Numbered from the stretch's first letter, positions 40,146 through 48,222 are shown. The stretch: 64,000 nt of DNA from Hymenobacter nivis (GCF_006439025.1 NZ_RCYZ01000001.1:992001-1056000); one strand, 5' to 3'. The notes: a model not told the origin generated them from the sequence alone. Translations and numbers: made by a program.

Positions 40146-40232
40146 GGCCCCGCCCGGCGCTAACCTTGGTGAAAGCCGGGCCGTATAGCAAGCAGTACGC
40201 CTTCCTAACGTTCTTTCCCTCACCCAATCATC

Positions 40233-40913
40233 ATGAAAAACTACCTGTTTTTAGTGGCCGGCGCGGCCCTTTCGCTGGCTTCGTGCTCAGAGTCGAAAAC
40301 GACCGAAACTACCACCACCGCGGGCGCCGCTGGCGACTCGACGGCGATGAAAGCCTCGATGGCCTCGAACACGATGTACACCGACGAGGCGTACAAGTCG
40401 CGCTCGAAGCGCATCGCCGATAAGTACGCCGCCGACATGAAGATTACGGACCCGGCGATGCGGGAGAAAATCAGCACCGCCTACTACAACCGCTCGAAGC
40501 GCTACGGCGAGATGAAAACCAAGTACGCCTCGGACACGACCGGCATGGGCGCCGCCATGCGCGACTACAACACGGCCACCGACACCGAGTTTAAGGGCAT
40601 TTACACCGACCCGGCCCAGTACAAATCGTACGAAACGAGCCGCACCAACTACAACGAGGATACCTACCTGAACGACGCCAGCAGTGCCTCGTCATCGTCG
40701 ATGAGCCCCGATTCGAGCTCGACTATGAGCAGCGGCGGCAGCGCCATGAGCGGCACCACCGACGACAACGCCATGGGCTCGACGGACGGCGCCACGGCGG
40801 GCGGTACGGTGAGCAAGTCGAAAACCAAGCTCACCGACGGCACAAAAATCAAAGTAAAGAGCGACGGCCAAGTGAAAGTAAAGGACGCTGACGGCTCCAA
40901 AATGAAGCAATAA
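40233..40913 (+). CDS. Low-complexity Ser/Met/Thr-rich lipoprotein
   Basis: The 226-residue protein has a lipobox (LSLASCSESK; lipidated Cys at about residue 18). The middle is helical and charged (YKSRSKRIADKYAADMK, YYNRSKRYGEMKTKYASD). The last third is Ser/Gly/Met/Thr-rich (SSSSMSPDSSSTMSSGGSAM), ending in repeated K-x-K units (TKIKVKSDGQVKVKD). Codons for Ser are mostly TCG. A similar Met/Thr/Gly style occurs in the protein at 43936. The function is unknown; it is a surface or periplasmic lipoprotein. Confidence 0.7.
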   Translation: MKNYLFLVAGAALSLASCSESKTTETTTTAGAAGDSTAMKASMASNTMYTDEAYKSRSKRIADKYAADMKITDPAMREKISTAYYNRSKRYGEMKTKYASDTTGMGAAMRDYNTATDTEFKGIYTDPAQYKSYETSRTNYNEDTYLNDASSASSSSMSPDSSSTMSSGGSAMSGTTDDNAMGSTDGATAGGTVSKSKTKLTDGTKIKVKSDGQVKVKDADGSKMKQ

Positions 40914-40956
40914 CTGGTGCCTTCGGCCGGAGATTCCGCGCCGTTTGTCTACTGAA

Positions 40957-40984
40957 GCCCGCGCCTGCAACGGCGCGGGCTTTT
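40957..40984 (+). terminator. Rho-independent terminator
   Basis: GCCCGCGCC pairs with GGCGCGGGC around TGCAAC and is followed by TTTTC. It ends the lipoprotein gene. Confidence 0.8.
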
Positions 40985-41036
40985 CTTTGCTCTTTAGGTG
41001 GGCCCCTTGGGCCAGTTTTTGCGTTTATAGCCCCGA

Positions 41037-41711
41037 ATGACGTTGCGATTTTCCGACTTGATGCGCCGCGGCTGGCCCTGGGTGCTGGCGCTGCTGGCCG
41101 GGCTGGCCCTGCCAGCCCGGGCCCAGCAAACGGTGCGCGTGAGCGGCACCATCTCGGCCTTCGACTCGCGGGAAGCCATCCCCGGGGCCTCGGTGCGGGT
41201 GATGCGCACCCGCGTGGGGCAGGCCGCGGGCCTCAAGGGTGAGTTTGAAATTGATGCCCGCCCCACCGATACGCTGCTGTTCCGAGCCGTGGGCTTCCGG
41301 TCGCGGCTGCTGCCGCTGGGCGGCACCGGCATTTCACAGCTCATCATCCAAGTGCAGCTCCAGCGCGACAGCGTGCGCCTGAGCGAAGTGCGCGTCATCA
41401 GCGACCGCCCCGACCGGGCGATGATCAACCGGGCCCTGCGCAACATGAAGCGCCCCGTGCCGCCGGTAGTGAGCGGGGCCAAGCGCCCGCCGCGCCCCAA
41501 GCCCATGTTCCCCGTCGATTCGAGCGCCCCCAAGGCCCCCACGCCTACCCTCGAAAGCCCCCTGAGCCTGATCTACGAACAGCTCTCGCGCGAGGGCAAG
41601 CAGCGCAAAAAGGTGCGCGCCCTCGAAGCCGTCGACCAGGCCGAAAAGGCGCGCCAGGCCCGCGCCAAGTACAACAAAGCCTTCAAGGACAACCGCGGCT
41701 ACGAGCCGTAG
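41037..41711 (+). CDS. Secreted carboxypeptidase-regulatory-like domain protein
   Basis: The 224-residue protein has a signal peptide ending ARAQQ (residue 30). A CarboxypepD_reg-like beta-sandwich follows (VSGTISAFDSREAIPGASVR through FEIDARPTDTLLFRAVGF), as found at the N-terminus of TonB-dependent receptors of Bacteroidota. No receptor barrel follows. The C-terminal half is basic, with Pro-rich parts (PPRPKPMFPVDSS) and a charged helix. It may be a free-standing adaptor of the outer membrane. The next gene, uvsE, starts 47 bases later. Confidence 0.75.
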   Translation: MTLRFSDLMRRGWPWVLALLAGLALPARAQQTVRVSGTISAFDSREAIPGASVRVMRTRVGQAAGLKGEFEIDARPTDTLLFRAVGFRSRLLPLGGTGISQLIIQVQLQRDSVRLSEVRVISDRPDRAMINRALRNMKRPVPPVVSGAKRPPRPKPMFPVDSSAPKAPTPTLESPLSLIYEQLSREGKQRKKVRALEAVDQAEKARQARAKYNKAFKDNRGYEP

Positions 41712-41758
41712 GGCCCCGGGGCCCCAACCCCGGCCGGGCCTGCGCGTAAGCACAGGGT

Positions 41759-42742
41759 ATGAAAATTGGGTATCCCTGCGTGAACGAGGCGATGGATTGC
41801 AGCGCCGCCAACACCTTCCGGTTGGCCTCCTATTCGGAAGAGCGCCTCATAACGGCCGTGACGGCCAACCTGGCTTGCCTACGCCGCCTGCTGGAATGGA
41901 ACGTGGCCCAAGGGCTGCTGTTTTTCCGCATGGGTTCGGGAATTGTGCCCTTTGGCTCGCACGAAATCAACACCTTCCCGTGGCAGCAGCACTTCGGCGA
42001 AGAATTTAGGGCCCTGGGCGACTACATCAAAGCTAACGGCCTGCGCGTCAGCTTCCATCCCGACCAGTTCGTGGTGCTGAACTCGCCTAGCCCGGCCATT
42101 GTGCAGCGCAGCATCGAAGAGCTGATTTACCAGGGCTCGATGCTGGACTTAATGGGCCTGGACGGCACAGCCAAGCTGCAAATCCACGTGGGGGGCCTGT
42201 ACGGCGAACGGGAGTTGGCCATCAGCCGGTTTGCGGCCGTGTACGCCACACTGCCGGCCGCCGTGCGGGCCCGCGTGGTGGTAGAAAACGACGACCGCCT
42301 GTTTCCGCTGCGCGACTGCCTCGACCTACACGCCCGCACCGGCGTACCCATCCTGTTCGACAATTTCCACCACGAATGCCTCAACCAAGGCGAGCCCATG
42401 CACGAGGCGCTACGCCTGGCCGCTGCCACCTGGCATCCCACCGCCGACGGCGTGCCGATGATGGATTATAGCTCGCAGGCCCCCGCCGAGCGCAAGGGCA
42501 AGCACACCACGTCGATGGTCGAGGAGCTGTTCCGCGGCTTCGTATCCGAGCTGCAGGGGCTCGACTTCGACATGATGCTGGAAATTAAAGATAAAGAGGC
42601 CAGCGCATTGCGGGCCGTGGCCATCTTGCGTGAGTTGGGCCTGGCCGCCCCCGCGCCCGAGGGCCCCGTGCCGCCCCTAGCCTTGCCCCCGGATCCCAAC
42701 GCGGCCCCTAAGGCCCGCGCCAAGAAGGCCGCTAAGAGCTAG
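41759..42742 (+). CDS. uvsE: UV damage endonuclease UvsE
   Basis: The 327-residue protein is UvsE, a TIM-barrel endonuclease that nicks DNA 5' of UV photoproducts. Diagnostic features are the start MKIGYPCVN, FRMGSGIVPFGSHEIN (about residue 57), LRVSFHPDQFVVLNSP (metal His), LQIHVGGLYGE, VVENDDR, and DNFHHECLN (further metal ligands), ending MLEIKDKEASAL. The C-terminal tail beyond about residue 295 is Ala/Pro/Lys-rich and not part of the fold. It suits the UV-tolerant lifestyle of Hymenobacter. No other repair gene is adjacent. Confidence 0.95.
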   Translation: MKIGYPCVNEAMDCSAANTFRLASYSEERLITAVTANLACLRRLLEWNVAQGLLFFRMGSGIVPFGSHEINTFPWQQHFGEEFRALGDYIKANGLRVSFHPDQFVVLNSPSPAIVQRSIEELIYQGSMLDLMGLDGTAKLQIHVGGLYGERELAISRFAAVYATLPAAVRARVVVENDDRLFPLRDCLDLHARTGVPILFDNFHHECLNQGEPMHEALRLAAATWHPTADGVPMMDYSSQAPAERKGKHTTSMVEELFRGFVSELQGLDFDMMLEIKDKEASALRAVAILRELGLAAPAPEGPVPPLALPPDPNAAPKARAKKAAKS

Positions 42743-42826
42743 CCGCAGCACCCGCCCGACCGGGGCCCCTATTCTTTCCCAGTTGTTTTTCCCACCGAAT
42801 TTTTCTCCTCACTTTCAATCAACCCC

Positions 42827-43180
42827 ATGCCTTTCGACCACCTGCACGCCACCGTTAGCGCCCTCAAAAACGGCCTCACCAGCCTTCCCCTCGGCTCGGC
42901 CATGGACAATACCGAAACCTGGCAGCAACAGTTTCTGCAAAGCGGCCAGCCTGGCCTGCAAGACATTGCCCGCGAAATCGGTAACCTCCAGTCGCTGCTC
43001 ACCAGCGGGGCCCTCGACAGCGCCGCCATCGCCGCCTCGCTAAGCATGCTCGGCGACCAGACCGGCGAGGCCGCCGCTGGGGCCCCCGATGAGCTTAAGA
43101 AACCCCTCACCGAGCTGGCCGACCTGCTGCGCCGCCACGGCGGCGACTTGGCCGCCCACAACGAGCGCGCTGGCCAGTAG
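42827..43180 (+). CDS. Hypothetical helical protein (117 aa)
   Basis: The protein is predicted to be mostly helical (LHATVSALKNGL, LQDIAREIGNLQSLLTSGAL, KKPLTELADLLRRHGGDLA). It has no signal peptide and no cysteine. Codon use is normal. It stands alone between uvsE and a strong terminator. I do not recognise a family. Confidence 0.65.
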   Translation: MPFDHLHATVSALKNGLTSLPLGSAMDNTETWQQQFLQSGQPGLQDIAREIGNLQSLLTSGALDSAAIAASLSMLGDQTGEAAAGAPDELKKPLTELADLLRRHGGDLAAHNERAGQ

Positions 43181-43190
43181 TTTAGTTTGC

Positions 43191-43249
43191 CCCCACCCCA
43201 CAAAAAAGCCCCACTGAGTGCATCAGTGGGGCTTTTTTGTGGGGTGGGG
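43191..43249. terminator. Bidirectional terminator with an exceptionally long perfect stem
   Basis: The arms 43191-43217 and 43223-43249 are exact complements (27 bp) around GTGCA. The central part has A6 and T6 tracts, so it should stop transcription in either direction. Confidence 0.9.
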
Positions 43250-43331
43250 GCTGGGGCCCCTAATTACTTGCGGCTAGCTAAACAACTCGTGATTTTATCG
43301 CAACTACTTGCTGCTAAGAATAAAACCTAAC

Positions 43332-43349
43332 AGCCATCAGTTGATGGCT
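43332..43349. repeat. Small palindrome AGCCATCA-GT-TGATGGCT
   Basis: An 8-bp stem lies directly after the stop of the secreted-protein gene at 43356. A variant lies upstream of the same gene at 43815-43832. Confidence 0.5.
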
Positions 43350-43355
43350 CAGTAT

Positions 43356-43736
43356 TCAATAAGGTGCCGTGCTGCTGCGGCTGCGGTTGTCGCGGCTCGG
43401 CACGATGTCCGTCGATTCGCGCCGCGGGCGCTGCCGCAACAGGGGCCGCTCGCGCACATCGGGCACTGCCGCGGGCGAGCCCTCGGGCGTCGCCGCCGGC
43501 GCAAAGCCCGATTCCGGGTCGAGGCGTGAGGGTTGGGCATCACGGCTTGTGGCGGTGCGCTGCACCTCGGCAGGGCCCTGGATGGTGCTTTGGTTGAGGC
43601 CTGGGTTGAGGGGCGGCACCACGGTTTGGCCCTGAGCCCCGCCCCGCACCGGGGCTGTGGGGTCGAAGGGCACCGTTTGGGCCCGGGCGGCCGTGGCCAG
43701 CAGCAATAGCCCCATCAAAGCGAAGAAGTTTTTCAT
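43356..43736 (-). CDS. Small secreted Arg/Pro-rich protein
   Basis: The 126-residue protein has a signal peptide (MKNFFALMGLLLLATAARAQ). The mature part is Pro/Gly/Gln-rich, then Arg-rich at the end (RERPLLRQRPRRES, then RDNRSRSS), with no cysteines. It is probably disordered. It is flanked on both sides by AGCCAT hairpins. The family is not recognised. Confidence 0.6.
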   Translation of the reverse strand: MKNFFALMGLLLLATAARAQTVPFDPTAPVRGGAQGQTVVPPLNPGLNQSTIQGPAEVQRTATSRDAQPSRLDPESGFAPAATPEGSPAAVPDVRERPLLRQRPRRESTDIVPSRDNRSRSSTAPY

Positions 43737-43814
43737 AATCAAGGATTTGTTAAGTATGCGCTCGTGAGCAAACGGCCAATCATTCTGGTCTTTCTGCTTA
43801 CTGATAACAACAAA

Positions 43815-43832
43815 AGCCATCGGCTAATGGCT
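43815..43832. repeat. Small hairpin AGCCATCGGCTAATGGCT
   Basis: A 6-bp stem AGCCAT / ATGGCT, a variant of the hairpin at 43332. The reverse complement contains AGCCATTAGCCGATGG, a motif that looks like a dispersed repeat. Confidence 0.45.
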
Positions 43833-43865
43833 ATCTGCTCAAAGCTAAAATGGGGCGAAAGCAAA

Positions 43866-43898
43866 ACGACGGCTGTTTCTGAGCGAAACAGCCGTCGT
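43866..43898 (-). terminator. Terminator of the 43936 gene
   Basis: A perfect 14-bp stem ACGACGGCTGTTTC / GAAACAGCCGTCGT with a 5-base loop is followed on the reverse strand by TTTTGC. Confidence 0.85.
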
Positions 43899-43935
43899 GG
43901 AAATACATCGTGCGGCCCTAGGGCCCCAGCGGTGC

Positions 43936-44292
43936 TTAGTTCATCGGCTTGGTCTTCATTTTGCTTTTGCCTTCGCGCATCGAGCGCTTGGTCTTTTTGT
44001 CCGACATCTTGTCGTTGTTCATCGTACCATCGCTCATGGTGCCGGTGCCCGTTGTGGTGCCCGTACCCATCGTGGTGCCCATGGTGGTACCGTTCATGGT
44101 GCCGGTGTTCATCGTACCCGGAGCCATGGTGCCCGTAGCGGGCGTTTGCATGGGGGTGGTCGTCGTCGTCGTCGTGCCCGGCGTGGTGCTCATCGTGCCC
44201 GGCATGGTGGTGGTAGGCGTCGTCTGGGCCATCGATACGCTCGATACACCAATGGTCAACAAAGCGGCGAAGAAAATTTTGGAAGCTTTCAT
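43936..44292 (-). CDS. Secreted Thr/Met/Gly-rich low-complexity protein
   Basis: The 118-residue protein has a signal peptide ending SVSMAQ (residue 22). The mature part is made of irregular repeats of T-M-x-G-T and G-T-T (GTMSTTPGTTTTTTTP, GTMNGTTMGTTMGTG). It closes with a basic tail (KKTKRSMREGKSKMKTK). It resembles the end of the lipoprotein at 40233. Nothing suggests an enzyme. It may be an unfolded surface or metal/methionine-storage protein, but this is speculation. Confidence 0.6.
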   Translation of the reverse strand: MKASKIFFAALLTIGVSSVSMAQTTPTTTMPGTMSTTPGTTTTTTTPMQTPATGTMAPGTMNTGTMNGTTMGTTMGTGTTTGTGTMSDGTMNNDKMSDKKTKRSMREGKSKMKTKPMN

Positions 44293-44868
44293 GGTAGATT
44301 GATTTAAAAGTGGGAAACCTGTATTTCGCAACCTAAGCTTGGTTGCTAAGGTGGACTCTATACGGGAAGAGTTTTCAATAGTTATAATTTTTCTAATTAT
44401 AATATTATGGCATTGGGATTTGCAACAAGTAGGTCGGGGTATAAATAGCTATTACTTGATTATCAGTAAGCTCAACTATAAGGAGGACGCAAACACAATC
44501 TATTCTTACCGATAGCCTATAATTAATAAGTCCCCCTGCTTAACCAATAATTACGGGTGAAGCATCGATCAAAATTTATTTGCATTAAACAAATTAGTGC
44601 CCTGTTTTAAACCAATTATGCAGTATTTATTTTTAACTATTCCGGCTCATTAGAGCCGTTGTACATGTCACAAACCACTCCTTTTCTGCAGTGCGGCCTG
44701 TTGCAATACCATTTGTGCGCCACGCACCAGCGGCCTTAATTAATTAAACGCAATAAAAACCGGTATTTATCGCAGTCACATCCCAGCAAAAACCGTCTTT
44801 TTGCTAATTAGATAAAAGGAATATTTTTGATTTTCCATTCGCTTCCCGTCACTCCAAAAGCCCGCCTT
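44293..44868. other. Long A+T-rich non-coding stretch
   Basis: From about 44,330 to 44,830 the sequence is strongly A+T-rich, with runs such as TTATAATTTTTCTAATTATA, while the rest of the window is G+C-rich. I see no frame of credible length, no known RNA and no transposon ends. A promoter-like TTTG (44800) plus TATTTTTG (44822) lies at its right end. It may be a regulatory region, a nucleoid-protein binding region or imported DNA. Confidence 0.6.
44800..44829 (+). promoter_or_regulatory. Promoter with -33 TTTG and -7 TATTTTTG
   Basis: TTTG at 44800-44803 and TATTTTTG at 44822-44829 are 18 bases apart, close to the Bacteroidetes consensus TTTG-N19-21-TAnnTTTG. It would drive the gene starting at 44869. 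Confidence 0.6.
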
Positions 44869-45198
44869 ATGAAAGCAGCCCTACGCCCGCAAATTGCCGT
44901 GTTCCTGTTGGTGCTCGGGGCCCTGGTTGGCGGCAAAGCACCGGCTACGGCGGCCCCCGTGGTGGCACAGGTAGCGGGCACGCTCACGGCGTACGACGAA
45001 GGCAAGGCCGACGGCAACGCGTTCCGGGTTTCGGTGCGCCGCGCCCCCAATGGCCTCCAGCTGATTGCCCAGCAAGTAGAAGCCGCCCAGAGCGCGGCCA
45101 CCGCCAACCCCGCGGCGGCCCGCTACTTCGAGGGCTACATGGCCGGCCTAGAGCCCAGCCGCGAGCTGACTTCCCTTACCCCAGCCCGCGCGCAGTAG
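44869..45198 (+). CDS. Small secreted hypothetical protein
   Basis: The 109-residue protein has a signal peptide (IAVFLLVLGALVGG, cleavage near ATAAP). The mature part has the phrase YDEGKADGNAFRVSVRRAPNG followed by two helices (QLIAQQVEAAQSAATANP, AARYFEGYMAGLE). No cysteines are present. ATG 44869 is preferred over a start at 44827, which overlaps the promoter. The stop TAG is followed at once by GGCCCC. The function is unknown. Confidence 0.6.
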   Translation: MKAALRPQIAVFLLVLGALVGGKAPATAAPVVAQVAGTLTAYDEGKADGNAFRVSVRRAPNGLQLIAQQVEAAQSAATANPAAARYFEGYMAGLEPSRELTSLTPARAQ

Positions 45199-45249
45199 GG
45201 CCCCCGCCGACAAGCGCGCCGGCCCGGAGCCCTGTTGCGCGGCTTTGGA

Positions 45250-45576
45250 CTACTGGCCCGGGGCCGGGCGGTTGCCCAGGGCCCGCTTCACGCCCTGGGG
45301 CCCCACAAACGGTACGTTTTTCACGGCGGGCTTGGCAGCAGAATCGGTCGCGGCAGCGGCGGCCTCGGCGGTGGGGTTGAGTGGCACTGGTTCGGTTTGG
45401 CTGGGGGCGTTCAGCGCTTCGTCGCTGGGCCGGGGCCCCGACGGCGTGCCGGGCAAGCCGCTGGGCTCCGCAGCGGGCACCTCGGCAGTGGGTTGGCGTG
45501 CGGGCTCATTGCACGCGGCCAGCAGCACGCCGGCACCGGCCAAGAGGCCAACCGTTGTTACGCGTATTCTTTTCAT
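45250..45576 (-). CDS. Small Ala/Pro-rich lipoprotein
   Basis: The 108-residue protein has a lipobox in LLAGAGVLLAACNEPARQ (lipidated Cys at about residue 22). The mature part is Pro/Ala/Ser/Thr-rich and ends with a short conserved-looking VPFVGPQGVKRALG. It is downstream of the terminator that follows ssrA and is read in the same direction. The family is not recognised. Confidence 0.6.
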   Translation of the reverse strand: MKRIRVTTVGLLAGAGVLLAACNEPARQPTAEVPAAEPSGLPGTPSGPRPSDEALNAPSQTEPVPLNPTAEAAAAATDSAAKPAVKNVPFVGPQGVKRALGNRPAPGQ

Positions 45577-45649
45577 GGCGAACGGCGGGGTTGGTAATTT
45601 CTCCTGAAACGCACTCATTAGCCGCGGGTTGGCTTTTGCCCTAAAAACA

Positions 45650-45684
45650 AAAACCTCACCCCCAGGCGGGGGTGAGGTTTTTTT
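45650..45684. terminator. Terminator of ssrA
   Basis: A perfect 14-bp stem AAAACCTCACCCCC / GGGGGTGAGGTTTT lies directly after the tmRNA 3' end in the leftward direction. Confidence 0.85.
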
Positions 45685-45685
45685 G

Positions 45686-46055
45686 TGGAGCTGCAGGGAT
45701 TCGAACCCTGGTCCAGACAAGGAGACCAACGTGCTTTCTACGTGCGTATCTATGCTTGGATTTTCGAGGCATTCCAGGCGCACATCAGGCCCTTGAAATT
45801 CCCTTAGCTGCAGTTGGGTTTCGCCCCCGAATCACAGCTCTTCGGAGGCTAGTTTCTACTTACGACGCGCCGAACTCCCAGGTGTAAAAACTTACCCGGG
45901 CGGCACGATGGCATTACCTAATTCTGAACTAGGCAGCCATGGCGTACGAATAGTCGCCAGTTGTTGTTTGAGCGATTTTTTTTACGGGAGAGCTTCGTTC
46001 AACTCCCGGCACGCTTACCCGCGATATGCGCAAGCTGTCAATTCCGGTCAGCCCC
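45686..46055 (-). ncRNA. ssrA: Transfer-messenger RNA (tmRNA)
   Basis: The tRNA-like part is clear. The 5' GGGGCTG (46055-46049) pairs with CAGCTCC near the 3' end, and the T-arm GGGTTCGAATCCC lies at 45698-45710. The 3' A at 45686 is the discriminator; CCA is not encoded. The tag-coding region at 45973-45929 reads AQTTTGDYSYAMAA and then TAG, ending in the usual YAxAA degradation signal. The total length of 370 bases is normal. tmRNA rescues ribosomes stalled on broken mRNAs. It is transcribed leftwards and divergently from dnaX. Confidence 0.95.
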
Positions 46056-46220
46056 AAATGATAGAAGAACGAGTTTCCGTTGCGCATCCCTTGCGAGCTG
46101 CCTGGCGGGCCGCGAAGGTACGCGGGAATGGGTAAACGCGGGCCGCCACCGAAAGGTTTCGTGGGGCCCCGGGCCGGCTGGGGGCCCCGCCGCGGGCTTT
46201 CAAACGCCCTGTTTTCGGGG

Positions 46221-46228
46221 TAACTTTG
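46221..46228 (+). promoter_or_regulatory. -7 element TAACTTTG for dnaX
   Basis: An exact TAnnTTTG match lies 11 bases before ATG 46240, so the transcript would have a leader of only a few bases. Confidence 0.5.
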
Positions 46229-46239
46229 TAGGAAGTCTT

Positions 46240-48222
46240 ATGGAGAATTTTGTCGTTTCGGCCCGGAAGTATCGTCCCGCCACCTTCCGCAGCGTGGTGG
46301 GGCAGCAGCACGTCACCACCACGCTGCAAAACGCCATTCAGAGCCAGCACCTAGCCCAGGCGTTCCTGTTTTGTGGGCCCCGTGGCGTGGGCAAAACCAC
46401 CTGCGCCCGCATCCTGGCCAAAACCATCAATTGCACCAACCTCACGCCCGAAATTGAGGCGTGCGGGGTGTGCGCCTCGTGCGTAGCGTTTCAAGAAAAC
46501 GCCTCGTTCAACGTGCATGAGCTGGACGCCGCGTCCAACAACTCGGTCGAGGACATTCGCTCGCTCGTAGAGCAGGTGCGCTACCCCCCGCAGGCCGGCA
46601 GCAAGTACAAGGTCTACATCATCGACGAAGTGCACATGCTGTCCAATCAGGCGTTTAACGCTTTTTTGAAGACACTGGAGGAGCCGCCGCCCTACGCCAT
46701 TTTCATCCTGGCCACCACCGAGCGCCACAAAATCATCCCCACGATTTTGTCGCGCTGCCAGATCTTCGACTTCAGCCGAATCCGCGTCGACGACATGCGC
46801 CAGCACCTGCGCTACGTGGCCACCCAGGAAGGCGTGGCGGCCGAAGACGACGCCCTGCACCTGCTGGCCCAGAAGGCCGACGGCGGCTTGCGCGACGCGC
46901 TGTCGATGTTCGACCAGATGGTAACATTTGCCGGCAACAACTTGACGTACAAGGACGTGGTGCAAAACCTCCACGTGCTGGACTACGGCTACTACTTCCG
47001 GCTGGTAGATGCGCTGCTGCAAGAGAACCTATCAGCCGCGCTGCTGCTGCTGGATGAAGTGATGCAGCAAGGCTTTGATCTGCACAACTTTGTGGTGGGT
47101 ACGGCCGAGCACCTACGCGGCCTGCTTGTCTGCAAAGACGCCGTGACGGTGCAGCTGCTGGAAGTATCGGACGGCATCAAGAAGCAGTACGTGGCGCAGG
47201 CGCAGGCCGCGCCCCTGGCCTTTGTGCTCTCAGCCCTGAATCTGGTCAGCCAGTGCGACCGTGAGTTCAAGCAAGCCAAGAACCAGCGCCTGCACGTCGA
47301 GCTTACGCTCATGAAGCTGGCCTACCTCAACGGGGCCGTGCAGTTTGTGCGGGACGTGAGCGGCCCCGAGGCGGCTAAAAAAAAAACTAGTAGCCTAGCC
47401 GAGGGCCCCGCGCCGGCCATTGCCGGGGCCCCAGTGCCCGTGCCGGCTGCCCCCGCTATGCCGCGGCCAGGGCCCCCACCGGCCGCCGCGCCGGCTCCCA
47501 CCCCTGTAGCATCGGCCCCCGTGGTATCGGCCCCCGCGCCGGCCGATGGGCCCGAGCCACTGCCCGTGGAAAACGGCGTGGACGAGCTGCACGACACGCC
47601 CAGCATCGAGGCTGAACCCGAAGTGGCCGTAGCCGAGCGCCACCAGGTGCGCGACACGTTTCCTCACGTGGAGGTGGGCGTGCCGAGCATGGAAGGGCTG
47701 GAGCCCGAGCCCCGCCCGGCCCCGCCCTCACTCCTCAACCTGGGGCCCAGCGTGGGCGGTAAGCTACCCAGCCTCAAGGACTTCAGCACCCGGCCTGTGG
47801 CCGCCAAAGCGGGCCCCGCGCTGGCCGACCCGCTCCCCAGCTCGGGACCCGTGGCCCCTGTAGAGGACGCGCTGCTACAGCGCGTGTGGCGCGAAATGGC
47901 CGACGAGCGCAAGGCCCAAGAGCGCATGAGCGAATTCACGCTGCTCAACCGCGCCGTAGCCGCCGGGCCCGACCACCGCATCGAGCTGACGGTAGACAAC
48001 CCGGTGCAGGAAGACCAGTTCAACGAGATGCGCACCGAGTTTTTGGTGGAGCTGCGCCGGCGCACCGGCCACCCCCGTCTCAACGTGGTGCCGGTGGTGG
48101 CGCAGGCAGCTCCCACCGCCCGGAAATTGTACACGGCCACCGACAAATTTGAATACTTGGCCGAGCGTTTTCCGGCCTTGCGCGAGGCCAAGCAGCGCCT
48201 GGGGTTGGAAGCTGATTTTTAG
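46240..48222 (+). CDS. dnaX: DNA polymerase III subunit tau (and probably gamma)
   Basis: The 660-residue product is the clamp-loader ATPase. Walker A is GPRGVGKT (residues 46-53), followed by a four-Cys zinc module (INCTNL through CGVCASC), Walker B in KVYIIDEVHMLS, the sensor/SRC motif TILSRCQIF and domain III to about residue 375. A run of ten A at 47377-47386 falls at codons 380-383. In frame it encodes KKKT; a one-base shift either way reaches a stop within 2-4 codons, giving a protein of about 383 residues like gamma. The tau-specific part is Pro/Ala-rich and then has a C-terminal fold (residues about 540-660). ATG 46240 (MENFVV) is the family start. Confidence 0.95.
   Translation: MENFVVSARKYRPATFRSVVGQQHVTTTLQNAIQSQHLAQAFLFCGPRGVGKTTCARILAKTINCTNLTPEIEACGVCASCVAFQENASFNVHELDAASNNSVEDIRSLVEQVRYPPQAGSKYKVYIIDEVHMLSNQAFNAFLKTLEEPPPYAIFILATTERHKIIPTILSRCQIFDFSRIRVDDMRQHLRYVATQEGVAAEDDALHLLAQKADGGLRDALSMFDQMVTFAGNNLTYKDVVQNLHVLDYGYYFRLVDALLQENLSAALLLLDEVMQQGFDLHNFVVGTAEHLRGLLVCKDAVTVQLLEVSDGIKKQYVAQAQAAPLAFVLSALNLVSQCDREFKQAKNQRLHVELTLMKLAYLNGAVQFVRDVSGPEAAKKKTSSLAEGPAPAIAGAPVPVPAAPAMPRPGPPPAAAPAPTPVASAPVVSAPAPADGPEPLPVENGVDELHDTPSIEAEPEVAVAERHQVRDTFPHVEVGVPSMEGLEPEPRPAPPSLLNLGPSVGGKLPSLKDFSTRPVAAKAGPALADPLPSSGPVAPVEDALLQRVWREMADERKAQERMSEFTLLNRAVAAGPDHRIELTVDNPVQEDQFNEMRTEFLVELRRRTGHPRLNVVPVVAQAAPTARKLYTATDKFEYLAERFPALREAKQRLGLEADF
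47377..47431 (+). promoter_or_regulatory. Candidate slippage site A10 followed by a stem-loop in dnaX
   Basis: Ten consecutive A (47377-47386) are followed by CTAGTAG. Sixteen bases later GGGCCCCG (47403-47410) pairs with CGGGGCCC (47424-47431). The minus-one frame reads AAC TAG TAG, so it stops at once. Comparable sites make gamma in Thermus (transcript slippage) and E. coli (frameshift). Confidence 0.65.

Noticed and set aside
38928..40223. Open frame of about 430 codons antisense to the phosphoesterase gene
   Set aside because: No domain, leader or helical pattern is recognisable, and the opposite strand carries every phosphoesterase motif.
41759..45576. Genomic island suggested by many small unknown secreted genes
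   Set aside because: Apart from the A+T-rich stretch, codon use is normal and no integrase, transposase or att-like repeat is seen.
45690..45720. T-arm-like sequence that could be a tRNA
   Set aside because: No anticodon stem follows in tRNA spacing. The 5' half lies about 340 bases away, as in tmRNA, and the tag frame is present.
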